Positions 20,623 through 32,153 are shown, numbered from the stretch's first letter. The stretch is 64,000 nucleotides of DNA from Leguminivora glycinivorella (GCF_023078275.1 NC_062971.1:5766001-5830000), one strand, 5' to 3'. Program-made: numbers and translations. The notes: generated by a model from the letters alone, not told the origin.

Positions 20623-21139
20623 AAACTTACTCGAGTATGTAACAATGACCCGCTGCCAAAAAGTTGCTCTAATAAATTACGCTCTCATTTTAAAACATAA
20701 TTAAGTGGTATTAGTAGGTATTAAGAAAATATCACTATAAAAAAAAACATACCGCGTCGTATTTTCGTAGGAATTATCCGTCGTGATTTCTAGCTGCTCT
20801 GTGTATGGGTGTCAGACATCTTTGTTACTGGAATGTTCATGTTGAATCTGGCGTTTTAAAATTACAGTTTATTTCGATTTGCATCTAATATTTAATATAA
20901 TACTACATTTATTTATTGTATATAATACTTAATATATGGTATCGGCTCCAATAGCACAACCCACATACATAATTAGTACTTATTTAGTGCTTTATTGATT
21001 AAAGTACCTAGTGCTAAACTTGAATCTGCGGCCCGATCTAAACTTCAAGGCGCCGGCGCAGCCATTAGTGGCGTAATTAAGTTCCAGGACTATTCCCCAC
21101 TGCGCAACGACCAATAGGCACATGTCCACCAGTATATGT
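20623..21139. other. No gene or recognisable repeat
   Basis: AT-rich until about 21020. The 21030-21140 part is more GC-rich and may be an upstream portion of the neighbouring LINE fragment. Confidence 0.4.
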
Positions 21140-21545
21140 TGGACCTTGAGATCCGTGCTATCTATCTATAGCAGCCGTCTTCGGACATAGGCCTCCTCTC
21201 CATTCCTCCACGCTTGTCGGTTCACTGCCATCCGCATCCACATATCGCCAGCTACATAGTTGGCAGATGTCATCTCTCCATCTAAGGGGCGGCTTGCCAC
21301 GACCGCGGGTGTTAGCGGCCTTCATACTTAGTTCGTCTCGCCCAGCGACTATGGTCCATTCTGGCAATGTGCCCAGCCCATCTCCATTTTCTGTGTCCAA
21401 TTTCCTCCACCACGTTTTTAAGTTTTGTAACCTGCCAGATCCACTCGTTCCTTTTTCGGTGCATGAGCGTGATTCCAAGCGTTGACCGCTCCATAGCTCT
21501 TTGTGCAACACGCAGTTTTCTCAGCCTATATATTTGTCAGATCCG
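21140..21545 (-). mobile_element. RTE-type LINE, decayed C-terminal coding region
   Basis: On the minus strand one frame reads LRKLRVAQRAMERSTLGITL and then MHRKRNEWIWQVTKLKNVVE, HRKWRWAGHIARMD and RWARRTKYEG. After frameshifts, GKPPLRWRDDI and MWRNGEEA-like segments follow. The order RVAQRAMER - RK..WAGHIARM - RW.RR - RGRPP.RW.DDI is the conserved C-terminus of RTE-clade LINEs downstream of the reverse transcriptase. Stops and frame changes make it a pseudogene; the plus-strand frames here are shadows. Confidence 0.8.
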
Positions 21546-22300
21546 TTCTGCTAAAGTTTAAAAGAAAAAAGGTTCTTATTAGCATTTGTGAGAACTTTAA
21601 GAATACCTACTTGTAAGTAGGTAATTAGTGCGGTCAAAATAGTCCGTCACCGGTGGACACGCTTTTGCCAGTATTATTTTTAATATTGTTTGACAGCGAT
21701 CATTTTGCAGACTGTCTTTACCTAGTTGTATCGTCATAACGACTGTTGCCATTCTCAAATTCTCTTATCAATGCTGTCCGAGCCGACCTATCTTGGGCTC
21801 ATTGTGCGATAGCCTGTAATGTGATGGTATTCTTTGACGCCTTTTTGTCAGCTCAACGTGTGGCCCTACTTCCATCCCTACGGATTCTTCAATTTCCAAC
21901 TCCACGTTTGCAGATCCTTCTGTTCAGGGTACCTAGCCAACACAATGGTTGCGTTTCGATGGCCACATGCCACATATCGTTAACGATTGCCAATTCGGCT
22001 TTACACCGGCACTACGGCCATACACTATATATACGGCCACTAACATCCAATCTGCGTCTATACCAATATAAATTTAACGAACCAATAGAGGTTTCTCTGC
22101 TGTCGTTTTAAGCGAAGTGAATAACACAGTATTCGTAGGCTGGTAGCAATGTGAATTGGCACGCTGTACCAATAGATTATACTTCATTCTAAACAAATTT
22201 ACACGCCTACCGACTTCGCTCATTAATTATACAGATATTTGAGGTATATTTACTTCGAATAACTATCAAAGTTTTGAGATTTCATTTGTGTTTTTAATAT
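21546..22300. other. No convincing gene
   Basis: A 121-codon plus frame (21746-22111) is rich in Ser, Leu, His and Arg and has no motif. It is more likely chance reading of old repeat sequence. Nothing else supported. Confidence 0.4.
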
Positions 22301-22330
22301 TGAATACTAATTTAAGCTTTGTTGTTTCAG

Positions 22331-22360
22331 GTATGGGTTATTCATGGATTACATAGAACA
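22331..22360 (+). other. Candidate 30-nt microexon
   Basis: The segment is preceded by TACTAAT (22305-22311), a perfect branch-point match 20 nt upstream of the acceptor TTGTTTCAG. It is followed immediately by GTGAGTAAGT, a strong 5' splice site. The 30 bases can be read VWVIHGLHRT or YGLFMDYIE; the third frame has a stop. Length divisible by 3 would let it be included or skipped without frame change. It could be an exon of an unseen neighbouring plus-strand gene, an upstream untranslated exon, or coincidence. Confidence 0.35.
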
Positions 22361-22391
22361 GTGAGTAAGTAAAACACTAATAAACGAATAA

Positions 22392-22669
22392 TAGTTATTT
22401 GTTTTACAAGGGGACAAAGTTGTGAGGGTTCAAGGCACGTAGGTTAAACAAACGTTGCCACCGAGTGAAACACAAAAGTTTTTTCCACACCAACACGAAC
22501 AAAATACTGACTATAAAACATCAAACTCCAGCAATCTGTTCAAATTTGCTCAAGGAATCAAGTTAAAATTTGTATGAAATTACTTTGCACCCTTGTGGAT
22601 AAAATGCAATCTTGCTATCCGTTTTTGAATAACAAAAAAGATCTTTACCTGTTGGTGTGGTGAAAAAGT
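22392..22669 (-). repeat. Interspersed repeat family D, copy 3
   Basis: It starts AGTTATTTGTTTTACAAGGG (the complement of the D-family right end) and ends CTGTTGGTGTGGTGAAAA. It includes ATAAAATGCAATCTTGCTAT and GAAATTACTTTGC as in copies 1 and 2, and is shorter than them. Confidence 0.75.
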
Positions 22670-23718
22670 ATTATTTAATGTGTTCTTCAAATTAATAAAG
22701 CGGCATTTGAAGGCAATCTTACACTGATCCACCTAGATCCAAACTACTCCGAAACTGAGCAAGGCCAAATACAATTTAGGGATTGAATAATTATATTCAG
22801 CAATGGCATTTGGGTTCAAGTTACATGCCCTAAGCCCCTAACCTACCTTTAATTGTTTAGCGCCGTGATATAGGTGCAGACGTTCACCCTTTAAGACAAA
22901 AGCCACATTATCCTGATGTCGAAAGTAGACTCAAATCCAAAGTAAGAAGACGCGCATTGAGATACTGAAACGTATAAAATGCTTGTTTCGCACGCACGAC
23001 TTTGATTCTCAAATGTTACTGGAGTGCGAAAGAGCAACCCAGAATTAATTTATCACGTCGAACTCTAAATAAGGCAGAGAAGCTTATAAGATCTCAATTG
23101 TGGGTTCTAGGAATTCTACCAGTCGAGATATTGCGATATCGTTTCGATTGAATGACTGTGCTGGATTGTATGTAGACCTACAATGCATAGAATTTAGAAC
23201 ACTTAGACTATTGTCACGACTTGGTGTTTAAATAGCTAATTTCAACGCTGGTTACATTTTAAATGTCTTTTCATTTAGACATAAATATGTATAAAAGTAA
23301 ATTTGCTCAGAAGTACTCGAAACCGACGAGCGTGTATGAGAAACGTTATGAAAGTGTGTGAAGCGAAAGTGATTTGTTAGGATCGTAGTAAATGGAAATC
23401 CGTGATCTCTGCCTACCCCTCTGGGAAACAGGCGTGATTGTATGTATGTATGTAAAAGTAAATTATTTTGTTTTAAAAACTAACCCAAAGTTGTGAAAAT
23501 AATTTTGAGGTTACGAAATGATCCTTATTTAATTTCTTGTTTTGAATGTGTCAATGGATATTCTTCTTAATTTCACATTATATCCACAACACGTTTCAAT
23601 AGAACACAGAAAAAAATGTGAAGCTGATTCTAAGTGATTGTGTTGTGAGTGTGAGGAGTAGTGCTACTAATGCTACTACCAATTTACATTTGTACGAACA
23701 GCTGCATTCGTCTTAGCA
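22670..23718. other. No gene; one LINE-tail fragment
   Basis: AT-rich. At 23401-23452 the plus strand has TGATCTCTGCCTACCCCTCT then AACAGGCGTGATTGTATGTA and TGTATGTA, a short piece of the (TGTA)n-tailed LINE 3' end seen at 43547 and 52322. Nothing else supported. Confidence 0.5.
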
Positions 23719-24218
23719 TTAAGACGATACGGTAGGGGTCAATTCTCCATACAAACGCTCTCGACTATTTCCTCCCTGGTTTTTGAAGACAGAGCAATGA
23801 TTTTTTCAACACAAATTGTTATTATTTTGATCTGTGTTGGACCGTTTTCATTTTTTTGATATTCTGCTTTTTAAAGACAATCAAAAATTTTCAATAACGA
23901 CCTTTTTCATTGTGGCGCAAAAAAAGGTGTGATACTCAAGATTAGTAACAATTAACCAGAAAAGCGAAACGGTCCGAATAGATTATTTCACAGATTCTCA
24001 AATTTCGTTCCGATTGATTAAGTTTTGAAGGAGGAAAGAGTCGAGAGCAGAACCTCGATTTTAAAGATTTGTTTGAAATATCTTTTGACTGAGTTGTTGT
24101 TAATGGACATTTTTTTTTCGGTAAATCTGGTTCATAACACTTGTATATTTAACTAAAATTCCCAAGTTGAAAGGGGGCTCCTTTCCATTTTAGCATTTTC
24201 GCTACCGTATTCTCTTAA
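23719..24218 (+). mobile_element. Family E DNA element, copy 2
   Basis: Starts TTAAGACGATACGGTAGGGG and ends CTACCGTATTCTCTTAA. The 17-bp termini are inverted (TTAAGA.GATACGGTAG) and both include TTAA, suggesting a TTAA target as in piggyBac-type elements. Internal blocks include TGTGGCGCAAAAAAAGGTGT, GAGGAAAGAGTCGAGAGC and TTTTAGCATTTTCGCTACCG. Non-coding. Its 3' 440 bp plus 43 bp of flank are repeated at 24630-25122. Confidence 0.75.
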
Positions 24219-24261
24219 CTTGTTACATCTTATGACCAAAACTAAGCCACCAAAGCTTCAC

Positions 24262-24629
24262 ACCCAGGTTATAAAAACCCTTCTTGACCATAATTCAAGA
24301 TGCGGGCGATTTACTATATGGAAGTAAACTCCCGGAAAAAATAAAAGCCTCAAAAGTAATTGAGAAACAATGGCTACAGATAAAAAAGTCTGTATATTCG
24401 GGAAAGAGCAACACGGCTCCATCAACTTCGACAACAACGTCGGCGCTTGCAAAGCCAATACCAGTTTCAGGGAAACGGGTCAGGCCTTCCTCGTTACCAG
24501 TCGAAAACGGCGGGGGGGAGCCCAGAGAAGGACAGCAGTCAACCAACCCTGAACCCTCCAGCCAGACCAGCAGGCCAGGGCAAGCCCCCGTGCCACTCCT
24601 CAACAATGAGTCAGTTACCTCACGCTGGT
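24262..24629 (+). other. Coding-like insert between direct repeats
   Basis: A frame open from just after a stop at 24272 through 24652 (no ATG near its start) reads LTIIQDAGDLLYGSKLPEKI, then KASKVIEKQWLQIKKSVYSG and a Ser/Thr/Pro-rich stretch to GQAPVPLLNNE. Composition (about 50% GC) and codon use differ from the AT-rich surroundings, so it looks like part of an exon or a transposon ORF1. The last few codons run into repeat E. I do not recognise the protein. The segment lies exactly between two roughly 480-bp direct repeats. Confidence 0.4.
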
Positions 24630-25122
24630 GGTTTTTGAAGACAGAGCAATGATGTTTTCAACACAAATTGTTATTATTTTGATCTGTGTTGGACCGTTTT
24701 GATTTTTTTGATATTCTGCTTTTTAAAGACAATCAAACATTTTCAATAACGACCTTTTTCATTGTGGCGCAAAAAAAGGTGTGATACTCAAGATTGGTAA
24801 CAATTAACCAGAAAAGCGAAACGGTCCGACATAGATTATTTCATTGTTATTCAGATTCTCAAATTTCATTCCGATTGATTAAGTTTTGAAGGAGGAAAGA
24901 GTCGAGAGCAGAACCTCGATTTTAAAGATTTTTTTGAAATATCTTTTGACTGAGTTGTTCTTAATGGATATTTTTTTTTCGGTAAATCTGGTTCATAACA
25001 CTTGTATATTTAACTAAAATTCCCAAGTTGAAAGGGGGGCTCCTTTCCATTTTAGCATTTTCGCTACCGTATTCTCTTAACTTGTTACATCTTATGACCA
25101 AAACTAAGCCACCAAAGCTTCA
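24630..25122 (+). mobile_element. Family E element, duplicated partial copy
   Basis: From GTTTTTGAAGACAGAGCAAT to the TTAA at 25077-25080 and on through TTACATCTTATGACCAAAAC to GCTTCA, it repeats 23779-24261 at roughly 97% by eye. The flank beyond the element is included. It lacks the first 60 bp of family E, so it arose by duplication of the locus, not by transposition. Confidence 0.8.
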
Positions 25123-27049
25123 AACAGCGTTTCGCAAGATCCATAAATGGAGACATATTAAGTGTCCACGATTTATTCAAATAAATAAGCCGCCATCAAC
25201 GTATCCACTTAGAGAGCACGAGTTTATCGTAGCCGGAGTTTGATGTATGGGACAGGTTGACTGACGCGGCGAGCTCGGAAAATGGCGGAGGTGCCTTTAG
25301 TGCTAGGTTTGGGTGCATTTTTGAAGGAGACAACTTTAAGAAAAAATCCAATACATTTTTTTTAAATATCAAGGAAGACCCATGAGAACATAAAACCAAA
25401 TCTTACAAATATACAAAGTAACATACAATTGTGTATGTAGCAGTCAATAAGAAAATAAAAATTAGGGAAAAATTATAATTTAAGATCAACAATAAACGAT
25501 ATTTTTATGAGACCTCTATATTACTTGTCACTATTTCAACAGAAATGTTTAATTAGATATATTTGAAGTTTAATGAATAAACGAGAAGCGGCGTTTTTAC
25601 TACCCCGGAAACTGTAAAGTACCTCAATAATTTGAAAATATAATGTTTATAATGTCGCACTTTTATTTCACTTTGTACAGTGACCGGCATAAATATGTGA
25701 TGATTTCTATACATTGTCACATTAACGTCTTGTTTGAAATTGTTATATGAAATTATCAAACGATTTAAAGCGACAAGATACAGAAATCATCACTTTATTT
25801 ATGCTGGTGACTGTAGTGTTCAAATGGCCAGTGCAAAGTAAGCTTAGACTACTAGTGATTGGAAAAGTCATTCAATTGTTTTCAGTATTCTCACGCAATT
25901 CCAAATTTAAACTGGATTTCCAATGTCTGAAGCTGCGGCAGCATGCATTGTCTGGACAGTATTTAACTGACCATATTTGAAACGTGTCTTTTCAAAATGG
26001 CGGAGTTCTTAAAGAAATAAGCTCTTTTGAAAATACCTTTTCCATTTGACAGTAGGCCAGACACAGACATACATGTTGAAGTTCACATTTTTCCACAAAC
26101 AGAGGTATATTTTACTTCAACCTTTACCTTATTTTGTACGTAAGATTTGAAGGGTTTCACAAAAATAGGGATATTTTCTTTTTAGTTACATCTAAATCAT
26201 TTCGGCCGTTACTCATCATAAAACATAAAATTGTCTTATAAATAAAATCCGCAATCAGGAGCTCAAAGAGAATAATTTCTAAGTCTATTTATTTCTAAGA
26301 GGCCAGTCTAGACGACCAAGAACACTCTATTTATTAGATACAACTCGATAACATCAATTCAGTAAGGTAAAGTAATCTCTGACTACTCTGCATCGAAATA
26401 AAAAAGAAAAATATATTTTAGATATTTGTGGGCTTGTAATTGAGACTATTGAGACCACTGTATTTTGTATAACCTTCACCTAAAAGGTTTTAGAATTTAA
26501 TAAGTTTTAAAATTAATAGTTTTACCCTTTTTGTCTGTTGCTAAGGTAGTGTAACTGGCGACTTCTAATTTGAATGTCTGTGTTTAATTTCTAAATAATT
26601 ACAGTAATACTATTCTTGGTTGTTTATATACCTAACCAAAGATATATGTAGGTAGTTGTGATTTATTCATATGTAATGTATGAAACTAAACTAAATGTAG
26701 GTAACTGTAACCATTTATATTTATAAACTAGATACAATATGTTTATGAAAACGACATCTGTGGGTTGTACCGGATGCAAAGGTGCCCATCGCACTTGTCG
26801 AATTACCACATTTTATAGCTAAAATCTTTCTTTCTTTCTTTCTTTAAAAGGTTGTTATTTTACTCCATATGTTTCTAAATACCAAGTAAACGTCCGTAAA
26901 AGATCCCTGTCTTGACAGTTAGATATGACCCGGCGGCGATAACATCGAAGGAACTAATTTAAACTACGTGATACACGCAAAGATATGCCGGTCTAATTAT
27001 TAAAGACGGTAGCGATGACCATTAACGATCAACATCGATCTTTAAGGAG
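25123..27049. other. No gene or recognisable repeat
   Basis: Long AT-rich stretch with short spurious frames only. A (TTTC)n microsatellite is at 26827-26845. 25680-25810 has a loose inverted repeat (TTTATGCCGGTCAC / GTGACCGGCATAAA-like), suggesting an old MITE. Confidence 0.4.
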
Positions 27050-27235
27050 ACTAGGGTTTCAACTTAAATTGAGCCGGAAGATCAGCGCTGGCCCCTGGGT
27101 CAGCATTTATGCTGAAGCGGTACCATTTCGTGGTAAACCAGACATACTTTTTTTCTTGGCTTATTTTTATTTTTTTTGTAATTATGAAATTACTTATGTA
27201 AATAATTTATGTGGTTACCATGAATAAACTATTGA
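27050..27235 (+). mobile_element. LINE 3'-end-like repeat
   Basis: GCCGGAAGATCAGCGCTGG, TTATGCTGA and ACCATTTCGTGG, then an AT-rich tail and CATGAATAAACTATTGAATC. The minus-strand segment 36250-36425 has the same order (AGATCAGCGCTGG - TATGCTGA - ACCATTTCGTGG), giving two members with polyadenylation-like 3' ends. Probably a LINE 3' UTR; the clade is unknown. Confidence 0.5.
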
Positions 27236-27589
27236 ATCTGAATCTAAATCTTTAAATTAATGCCCGATTTCATTTACTTTGTATTTGTACTACCTGTACT
27301 GGTAATAGTATTTAAAAGGGGGCCCAAGAATATGTTGTCAAACATTAATCGTCGTCGTTTATTTATAGATTTTTTGTATCAAAGCTAAAATAGGTATTTT
27401 AGCTTTGATATTTTAAAGGTAACAATATTAAATTATTATTGTAATATTGAAATTTGTATGCGTAGCAGACCCGCTGCTATTTATCTATCTGGACACTTAG
27501 ATGCCTTGGTTTCATTCGGGTATTTACGCGAAAAAAGATTTATAACCTTTTTTTTTTCAAAATAGATAATTTTAAGTTTTTTTTTCTAC

Positions 27590-27805
27590 TCAGAATCACG
27601 AGCCCTTTCGATCCTACTAGGTATAAAAAAGCGTCCCAAATTTAATTTTTCCACTTCGTTAGGTACCGTTTTTCAAATACTTTGTACAGCACAGCGGTTA
27701 CAAAGTGGAAAGTATGCAAAATAAAAAATAAAAATTGAGACCATTTTTTTGTCTCTTTTTTTGTCCTGGATCGAAAGGGCTCGTAATTCTGAGTAGGAAA
27801 AACAT
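27590..27805. mobile_element. Foldback element family L, copy 2
   Basis: TACTCAGAATCACGAGCCCT and TTTCGATCC on the left pair with GGATCGAAAGGGCTCGTAAT and TCTGAGTA on the right. Copy 1 at 19975-20180 has the same terminal CACGAG/CGCGAG...TTTC(A/G)ATCCTA design. Confidence 0.65.
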
Positions 27806-28096
27806 AAAAGTTACCTACGTTTGAAAAAATATTTTTGGTGATTGTTCTCGCGAAAATGCCCATTTGGACATGACAATTATTTCGATTGATAGTCACGTGA
27901 GTTCACTAAGCATCTGATAGCTATTAAATAGCTATTTTTTTTTCAATTTAGCGTTTATCTAACAGTACAGTAGGTATTCATTCTCGCGGACGATACATAA
28001 ATCGTCCTACTGTTGCGCCACTAAGTTATCAAAGCTGCGCTGTCAAATACCAATATCTATCTCATAAAAAAACTTGTGTACCTACAGGTATTCGCC

Positions 28097-28624
28097 TTAA
28101 GACGATACGGTAGGGGTCAATTCTCCATACAAACGCTCTCGACTATTTCCTCCCTGGTTTTTGAAGATAGAGCAATGATTTTTTCAACACAGATTGTTAT
28201 TATTTTTATCTGTGTCGGACCGTTTTGATTTTTTTGATATTCTGCTTTTTAAAGACTCTAGAGCCAATCAAAAATTTCCAAAAACGGCCTTTTTCATTGT
28301 GGCGCAAAAAAAGGTGTGATACTCAAGATTGGTAACAAATAACCAAAAAAGCTAAACGGTCCGACATAGATTATTTCATTGTTATTCAGATTCTCAAATT
28401 TCGTTCCGATTAATTAAGTTTTAAAGGAGGAAAGAGTCGAGAGCGGAACCTCGATTTTAAAGATTTTTTTGAAATATCTTTTGATATCTTTTGATCTTTT
28501 GATCTTAATGGACAATTTTTTTTCGATAAATCTAGTTAATAACACTTGTACATATAACTAAAATTCCCAAGTTGAAAGGGGGGCTCCTTTCCATTTTAGC
28601 ATTTTCGCTACCGTATCCTCTTAA
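28097..28624 (+). mobile_element. Family E DNA element, full-length copy
   Basis: TTAAGACGATACGGTAGGGG to CTACCGTATCCTCTTAA, 528 bp, the most complete of the five. An internal tandem slip (ATCTTTTGATATCTTTTGAT) distinguishes it. Both ends carry TTAA. Confidence 0.85.
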
Positions 28625-28854
28625 CCTGTCGAAGCACCTGCCAGCCGCGACATATTTCAGCGCCCGCCATCTGCCTCCGCATCCGCTGCCCTGTAATTTA
28701 TCAATTAATTGATTTAACTCTAATTATGCCGGTTCAAGGAATTCTTGTTCGACTTATGTTACTACATGACTACCAAGGACTGGTAGAAGGAAAATAATTT
28801 GAGACTTCATACCACGAATTTCTTAGCAAAAGGGGATAAAATATTATTAAAGCT

Positions 28855-29025
28855 CGGCTAGACATGCGCGTTTTGAGAGCGTTTAGCGGAGCGCAATGAT
28901 AGCGGTGCGCGGGACGGACGCTGGTGTTGCGCCCAGCGGACGCCGGCGGGAACTAACGAGCGCGGATTGCGATCGGATTGCGCGCGGATTCCGCTCCGCT
29001 AACGCTACGCTATCAAAACGCTATA
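28855..29025. mobile_element. GC-rich foldback MITE
   Basis: CGCGTTTTGAGAGCGTTTAG CGGAGCG on the left pairs imperfectly with CGCTCCGCTAACGCTACGCT ATCAAAACGC on the right. The interior is GC-rich (GGACGCCGGCGGGA). This island could be mistaken for a promoter, but the inverted ends show it is an element. Confidence 0.65.
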
Positions 29026-29337
29026 TGTGTGGCGGAGGCTGTATAGGAACTCGTACGTAGTCTATACAGCCGTCTCTAAACAAAAAGAGTGCATTGAAAA
29101 TGCAAGTCCTAGTTTTGATTTCGGACAGCCGCATATAGCCTGCGGCGTTTCCCGACAGCTACGGGCAACGAATTACTGCTGTTGCGTTGGTAATTGTTTC
29201 GAATAACGTCAGATGACTTATCATCTGAGTAGTCTTAACTACTCGTTTGTTTCCTTTGTCATAAAAAATAAGACAGTGTTGTCTAACTGCCCACATCACA
29301 ATCATGTGTTCAATCTCAGTTTCATCAATTTGCCCAC

Positions 29338-29484
29338 TGACAATTGTAATTCATCATCCTCTTTGCGTTATCTCGGCATTTGTCACGCCTCATGGGAGCC
29401 TGGGGTCCGCTTTGGCAACTAATCTCAAGATTTGGCGTAGGCACTAGTTTTTACGAAAGCGACTGCCATCTGACAATTATAATT
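29338..29484 (-). mobile_element. 5'-truncated SINE with target duplication
   Basis: CATGGGAGCCTGGGGTCCGC and TTTGGCGTAGGCACTAGTTT match the longer copy at 51877-52156. The insertion is bounded by TGACAATTGTAATT (29338-29351) and TGACAATTATAATT (29471-29484), 13 of 14 identical. This is a target duplication typical of LINE-mediated insertion. The tRNA-like head is absent. Confidence 0.75.
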
Positions 29485-29661
29485 ATCCATTGAATATTAA
29501 ATTACCTACCAAAGAATACCGCCATATAGTTCCGCTGTCCAACTTGGGGACGCACTATTTTTCCTACACTTTGCGTTGCTTTTCATCATCCGTAATATAA
29601 CTACATAACCTAACCTATCCTAAGCATATAATGTAATAACCAACTCTTAATAAATTTTATC

Positions 29662-29850
29662 TTTTTAACCCCCGACGCAAAAACGAAGGGGTGTTATAAG
29701 TTTGACGTGTCTGTCTGTCTGTCTGTCTGTGTGTCTGTCTGTGGCATCGTAGCTCCCGAACGGATGAACCGATTTTGATTTAGTTTTTTTTGTCTGAAAA
29801 TATGTCACGGTCGGGGGTTTTTTCAAAATTTTAATTTTGTGGTTAGGTTA
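29662..29850 (+). repeat. Repeat family B, copy 3 (internally deleted)
   Basis: TTTTTAACCCCCGACGCAAA to TTTTGTGGTTAGGTTA, with the central AGTCGGGAGTGTTCTTAGCC block missing. Confidence 0.8.
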
Positions 29851-29913
29851 TACCGAAATGTGTCAATAAAGAGGTCGGGTCATTCGTCCGTCCGTCGTAG
29901 GTAGGTAAGTACA

Positions 29914-30036
29914 GCACGGGAAGCATGGTCGCGCGACAGACGCTAAAATAGCAGGCCATCCCTATCACACTATTTGTAAGTGCGATAGGGACGGCCTGAT
30001 ATTTTATCGTCTATCGCGCGACCATGCTTCCCGTGC
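29914..30036. mobile_element. GC-rich hairpin MITE
   Basis: GCACGGGAAGCATGGTCGCG at the left and CGCGACCATGCTTCCCGTGC at the right. Arms of about 50 bp continue inward (AGGCC.TCCCTATC / GATAGGGA.GGCCT). Confidence 0.8.
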
Positions 30037-30257
30037 AGGTGACCCTTTGAAGGAGGATAACGAATGTTAGATATTAGTTAATAAGTTTCTACTTACGAAT
30101 GGACACGTTAATATGTATAGTTTTCCATTTCTGCCCACGTTGTATGAATTAAAAGGTCCGATCCAGTCAAAACTTTGATAGTAATTCTGTCAAATAGGCA
30201 TAGAATAGAAATAGGAGTTTTTCTTTCTTTAGGTGTGGACGATATCGTCACATTTAT

Positions 30258-30784
30258 TTTTCTACTCGTCGACTTTAATCTGTCAGTTAGGACACCACAG
30301 ACTAAACTATAAGTGCTGACTTTTCAGTGTTGGATGGATAGTCTTTGACACTTAGTCAACTATAATATTTCATTACACTTCACTTATTTAACTGAAATAA
30401 ATTCAAAAATAGAACTTCATACAAGTTCTATACTAATTTGCGATACCTGGCAATTTCTGCACCTGAAACACATTTTTTTTTAATCTATCGCGTATCGACC
30501 AATCAGAGACGGGTATTATAAACAATTGGTTGCTAGGTAATTCGATGTTGATACAACGCTGAACGACGCTATTAATATAGATTTTAACTTGAATGATGAT
30601 ATTTTTCGTCCATTGATGATGAAAATGATGACTCATAGAGAAAGTATTGTATACAATAGTGATATAATTAAGCTTTTCACTCTCGTACCGAACTATTAGG
30701 CCACTCAGCAAGCTTCGTGGCCTAAACATGGTACTCGACTGAAAAGCTTTGTATTATACCACGATTGTATAAAATACTATTATG
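30258..30784 (+). repeat. Repeat family M, left copy
   Basis: From CTACTCGTCGACTTTAATCT through CAATCAGAGACGGGTATTAT and CCATTGATGATGAAAATGAT to ATTGTATAAAATACTATT. It contains a hairpin AGGCCAC...GTGGCCT at 30699-30724. An inverted copy is at 32947-33480. Non-coding; the minus frame at 30433-30729 is spurious. Confidence 0.8.
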
Positions 30785-31167
30785 TGTTTTCTGCGATTAT
30801 TTGTCTTACCTATACTTATACCATTTTATTTTGTTTCATCGCGCACATTGAATGTTCTTGATTGGATACCTAACTACTGACGGCTTTCTTGGAACGCATA
30901 AAGCATGGAACACAATAAAGGTCCAAACGTTTGAGTCTACTGGGCCCTATTTTACGAAATACCTACTCCTTTACAGGATGTCCCTTTGAGAACAGATCAT
31001 ACAGATGATAGGGGATATTAACTACCTATTGAATGGATACTGTTTATTCATGTATCATACATTTGCAGATTATTTGAGTTATGTTATTTTAAACGAGGAG
31101 TAACTTAAGGAATTTAAATCTAAAGAAAAACTTTTCCTTGTAGATGTCACACCTCGGATACTTACTA
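30785..31167. other. No gene or recognisable repeat
   Basis: AT-rich spacer, nothing supported. Confidence 0.45.
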
Positions 31168-31402
31168 GCGATAAAATATATGAAAGAGGCGCGTTCCCAA
31201 ACACACAGTCTAAGCTCGTGTAGGTGAACGCGTGGCGAACGCGTACCGTGATTGTATGTGAGATATGACAGGTCGACTGGTCGCGATTTTGACAGGCGGT
31301 AACTGTGAGGTAACCGAGAATGGGTGGGGGGCACTTTCAGTGGGGAGCGGGAGTGGCCATACTGTACGCTTCGGCTGTGTACTAAATATACAGGATGTGA
31401 AC
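31168..31402 (-). repeat. Interspersed repeat family K, copy 2
   Basis: Complement of 11900-12110: GAAAGAGGCGCGTTCCCAAA, GATATGACAGGTCGACTGGT, GGCGGTAACTGTGAGGTAAC and GGAGCGGGAGTGGCCATACT. The open frames here are shared by both copies only because the repeat is. Confidence 0.7.
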
Positions 31403-31624
31403 GCGCAACGGCTACTTTCTGCCACCCCACACCGCTCAGAGCCTAAATAGTTCGCATATTGTGCGATTTCCTTCTCTGCTGTTCTGTGGACATATCTTCC
31501 CACGGACACTTCGATTGTGTTATGAGCAACTTTTCACCTGTGGTTTTACCTAGGATCTATGTTGTTGTGTTTATCATAAGAATATTATCTACAGATTTTT
31601 AGAGGGTCGGCAACAAACGTATGT

Positions 31625-31712
31625 ACAATTATGGAGTTGTAGGTAGCCGTAGACTATAGTCCTTACCATCAAACAGGCTGTATGTTTGCTTGCCATCGAT
31701 ATGGTATAAAAA
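31625..31712 (+). mobile_element. SINE/LINE 3' tail fragment
   Basis: ACCATCAAACAGGCTGTATG then TTTGCTTGCCATCGATATGG and TATAAAAAA is a diverged form of the Bm1-like tail at 18779-18905. Confidence 0.45.
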
Positions 31713-32153
31713 ATAGTTATTTGTTATACAAGGGGGCAAAGTTTTATTTTAACGCCGAGTGTGGAATTAAAAAACGAGCAAGTGAAAGGATTCTATAGTT
31801 GAACCACGGGCGAAGCGGGTGGTTCGAGAATAGAATCCTGAACTTGCGAGTTTTTTAACACACGAGAAGTAAAATACGTTTGCACCCGAATGTAACACAA
31901 AACTTTTCCCTTCACTATAGCGAGGAAACTACAACCCAAAAAATGCGTTTATCAAAGTATAAGCAGTGCTTTCAGTAGTTCCACAGGTGGTAAATCATCT
32001 TTATTACTAGATTCACCTACTTTTATCAATTTTAAAGCAGTTAATTTTGCTTTATTCAAGGTCAAATTACTTTACCCACTAGTGGATAAAATGAGTTTTT
32101 ACCCGCTGGCATTAAAGGACAAAACACGTGTTTCCGAGCTAGTGAGGGGAAAA
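31713..32153 (+). repeat. Interspersed repeat family C, copy 1
   Basis: Starts TAGTTATTTGTTATACAAGG and ends TTTCCGAGCTAGTGAGGGGA. Internal blocks: AACGAGCAAGTGAAAGGATT, AGAATAGAATCCTGAACTTG and TTTACCCACTAGTGGATAAA. Copies at 44226, 54274 and (inverted, cut by the window end) 63785. Non-coding. Confidence 0.85.

Noticed and set aside
21746..22111. 121-codon open frame
   Set aside because: No motif, no splice context, composition like translated non-coding DNA; the nearby RTE fragment suggests old repeat sequence.
28855..29025. CpG island promoter
   Set aside because: Inverted terminal blocks identify it as a GC-rich MITE, unlike the block at 37990-38290.
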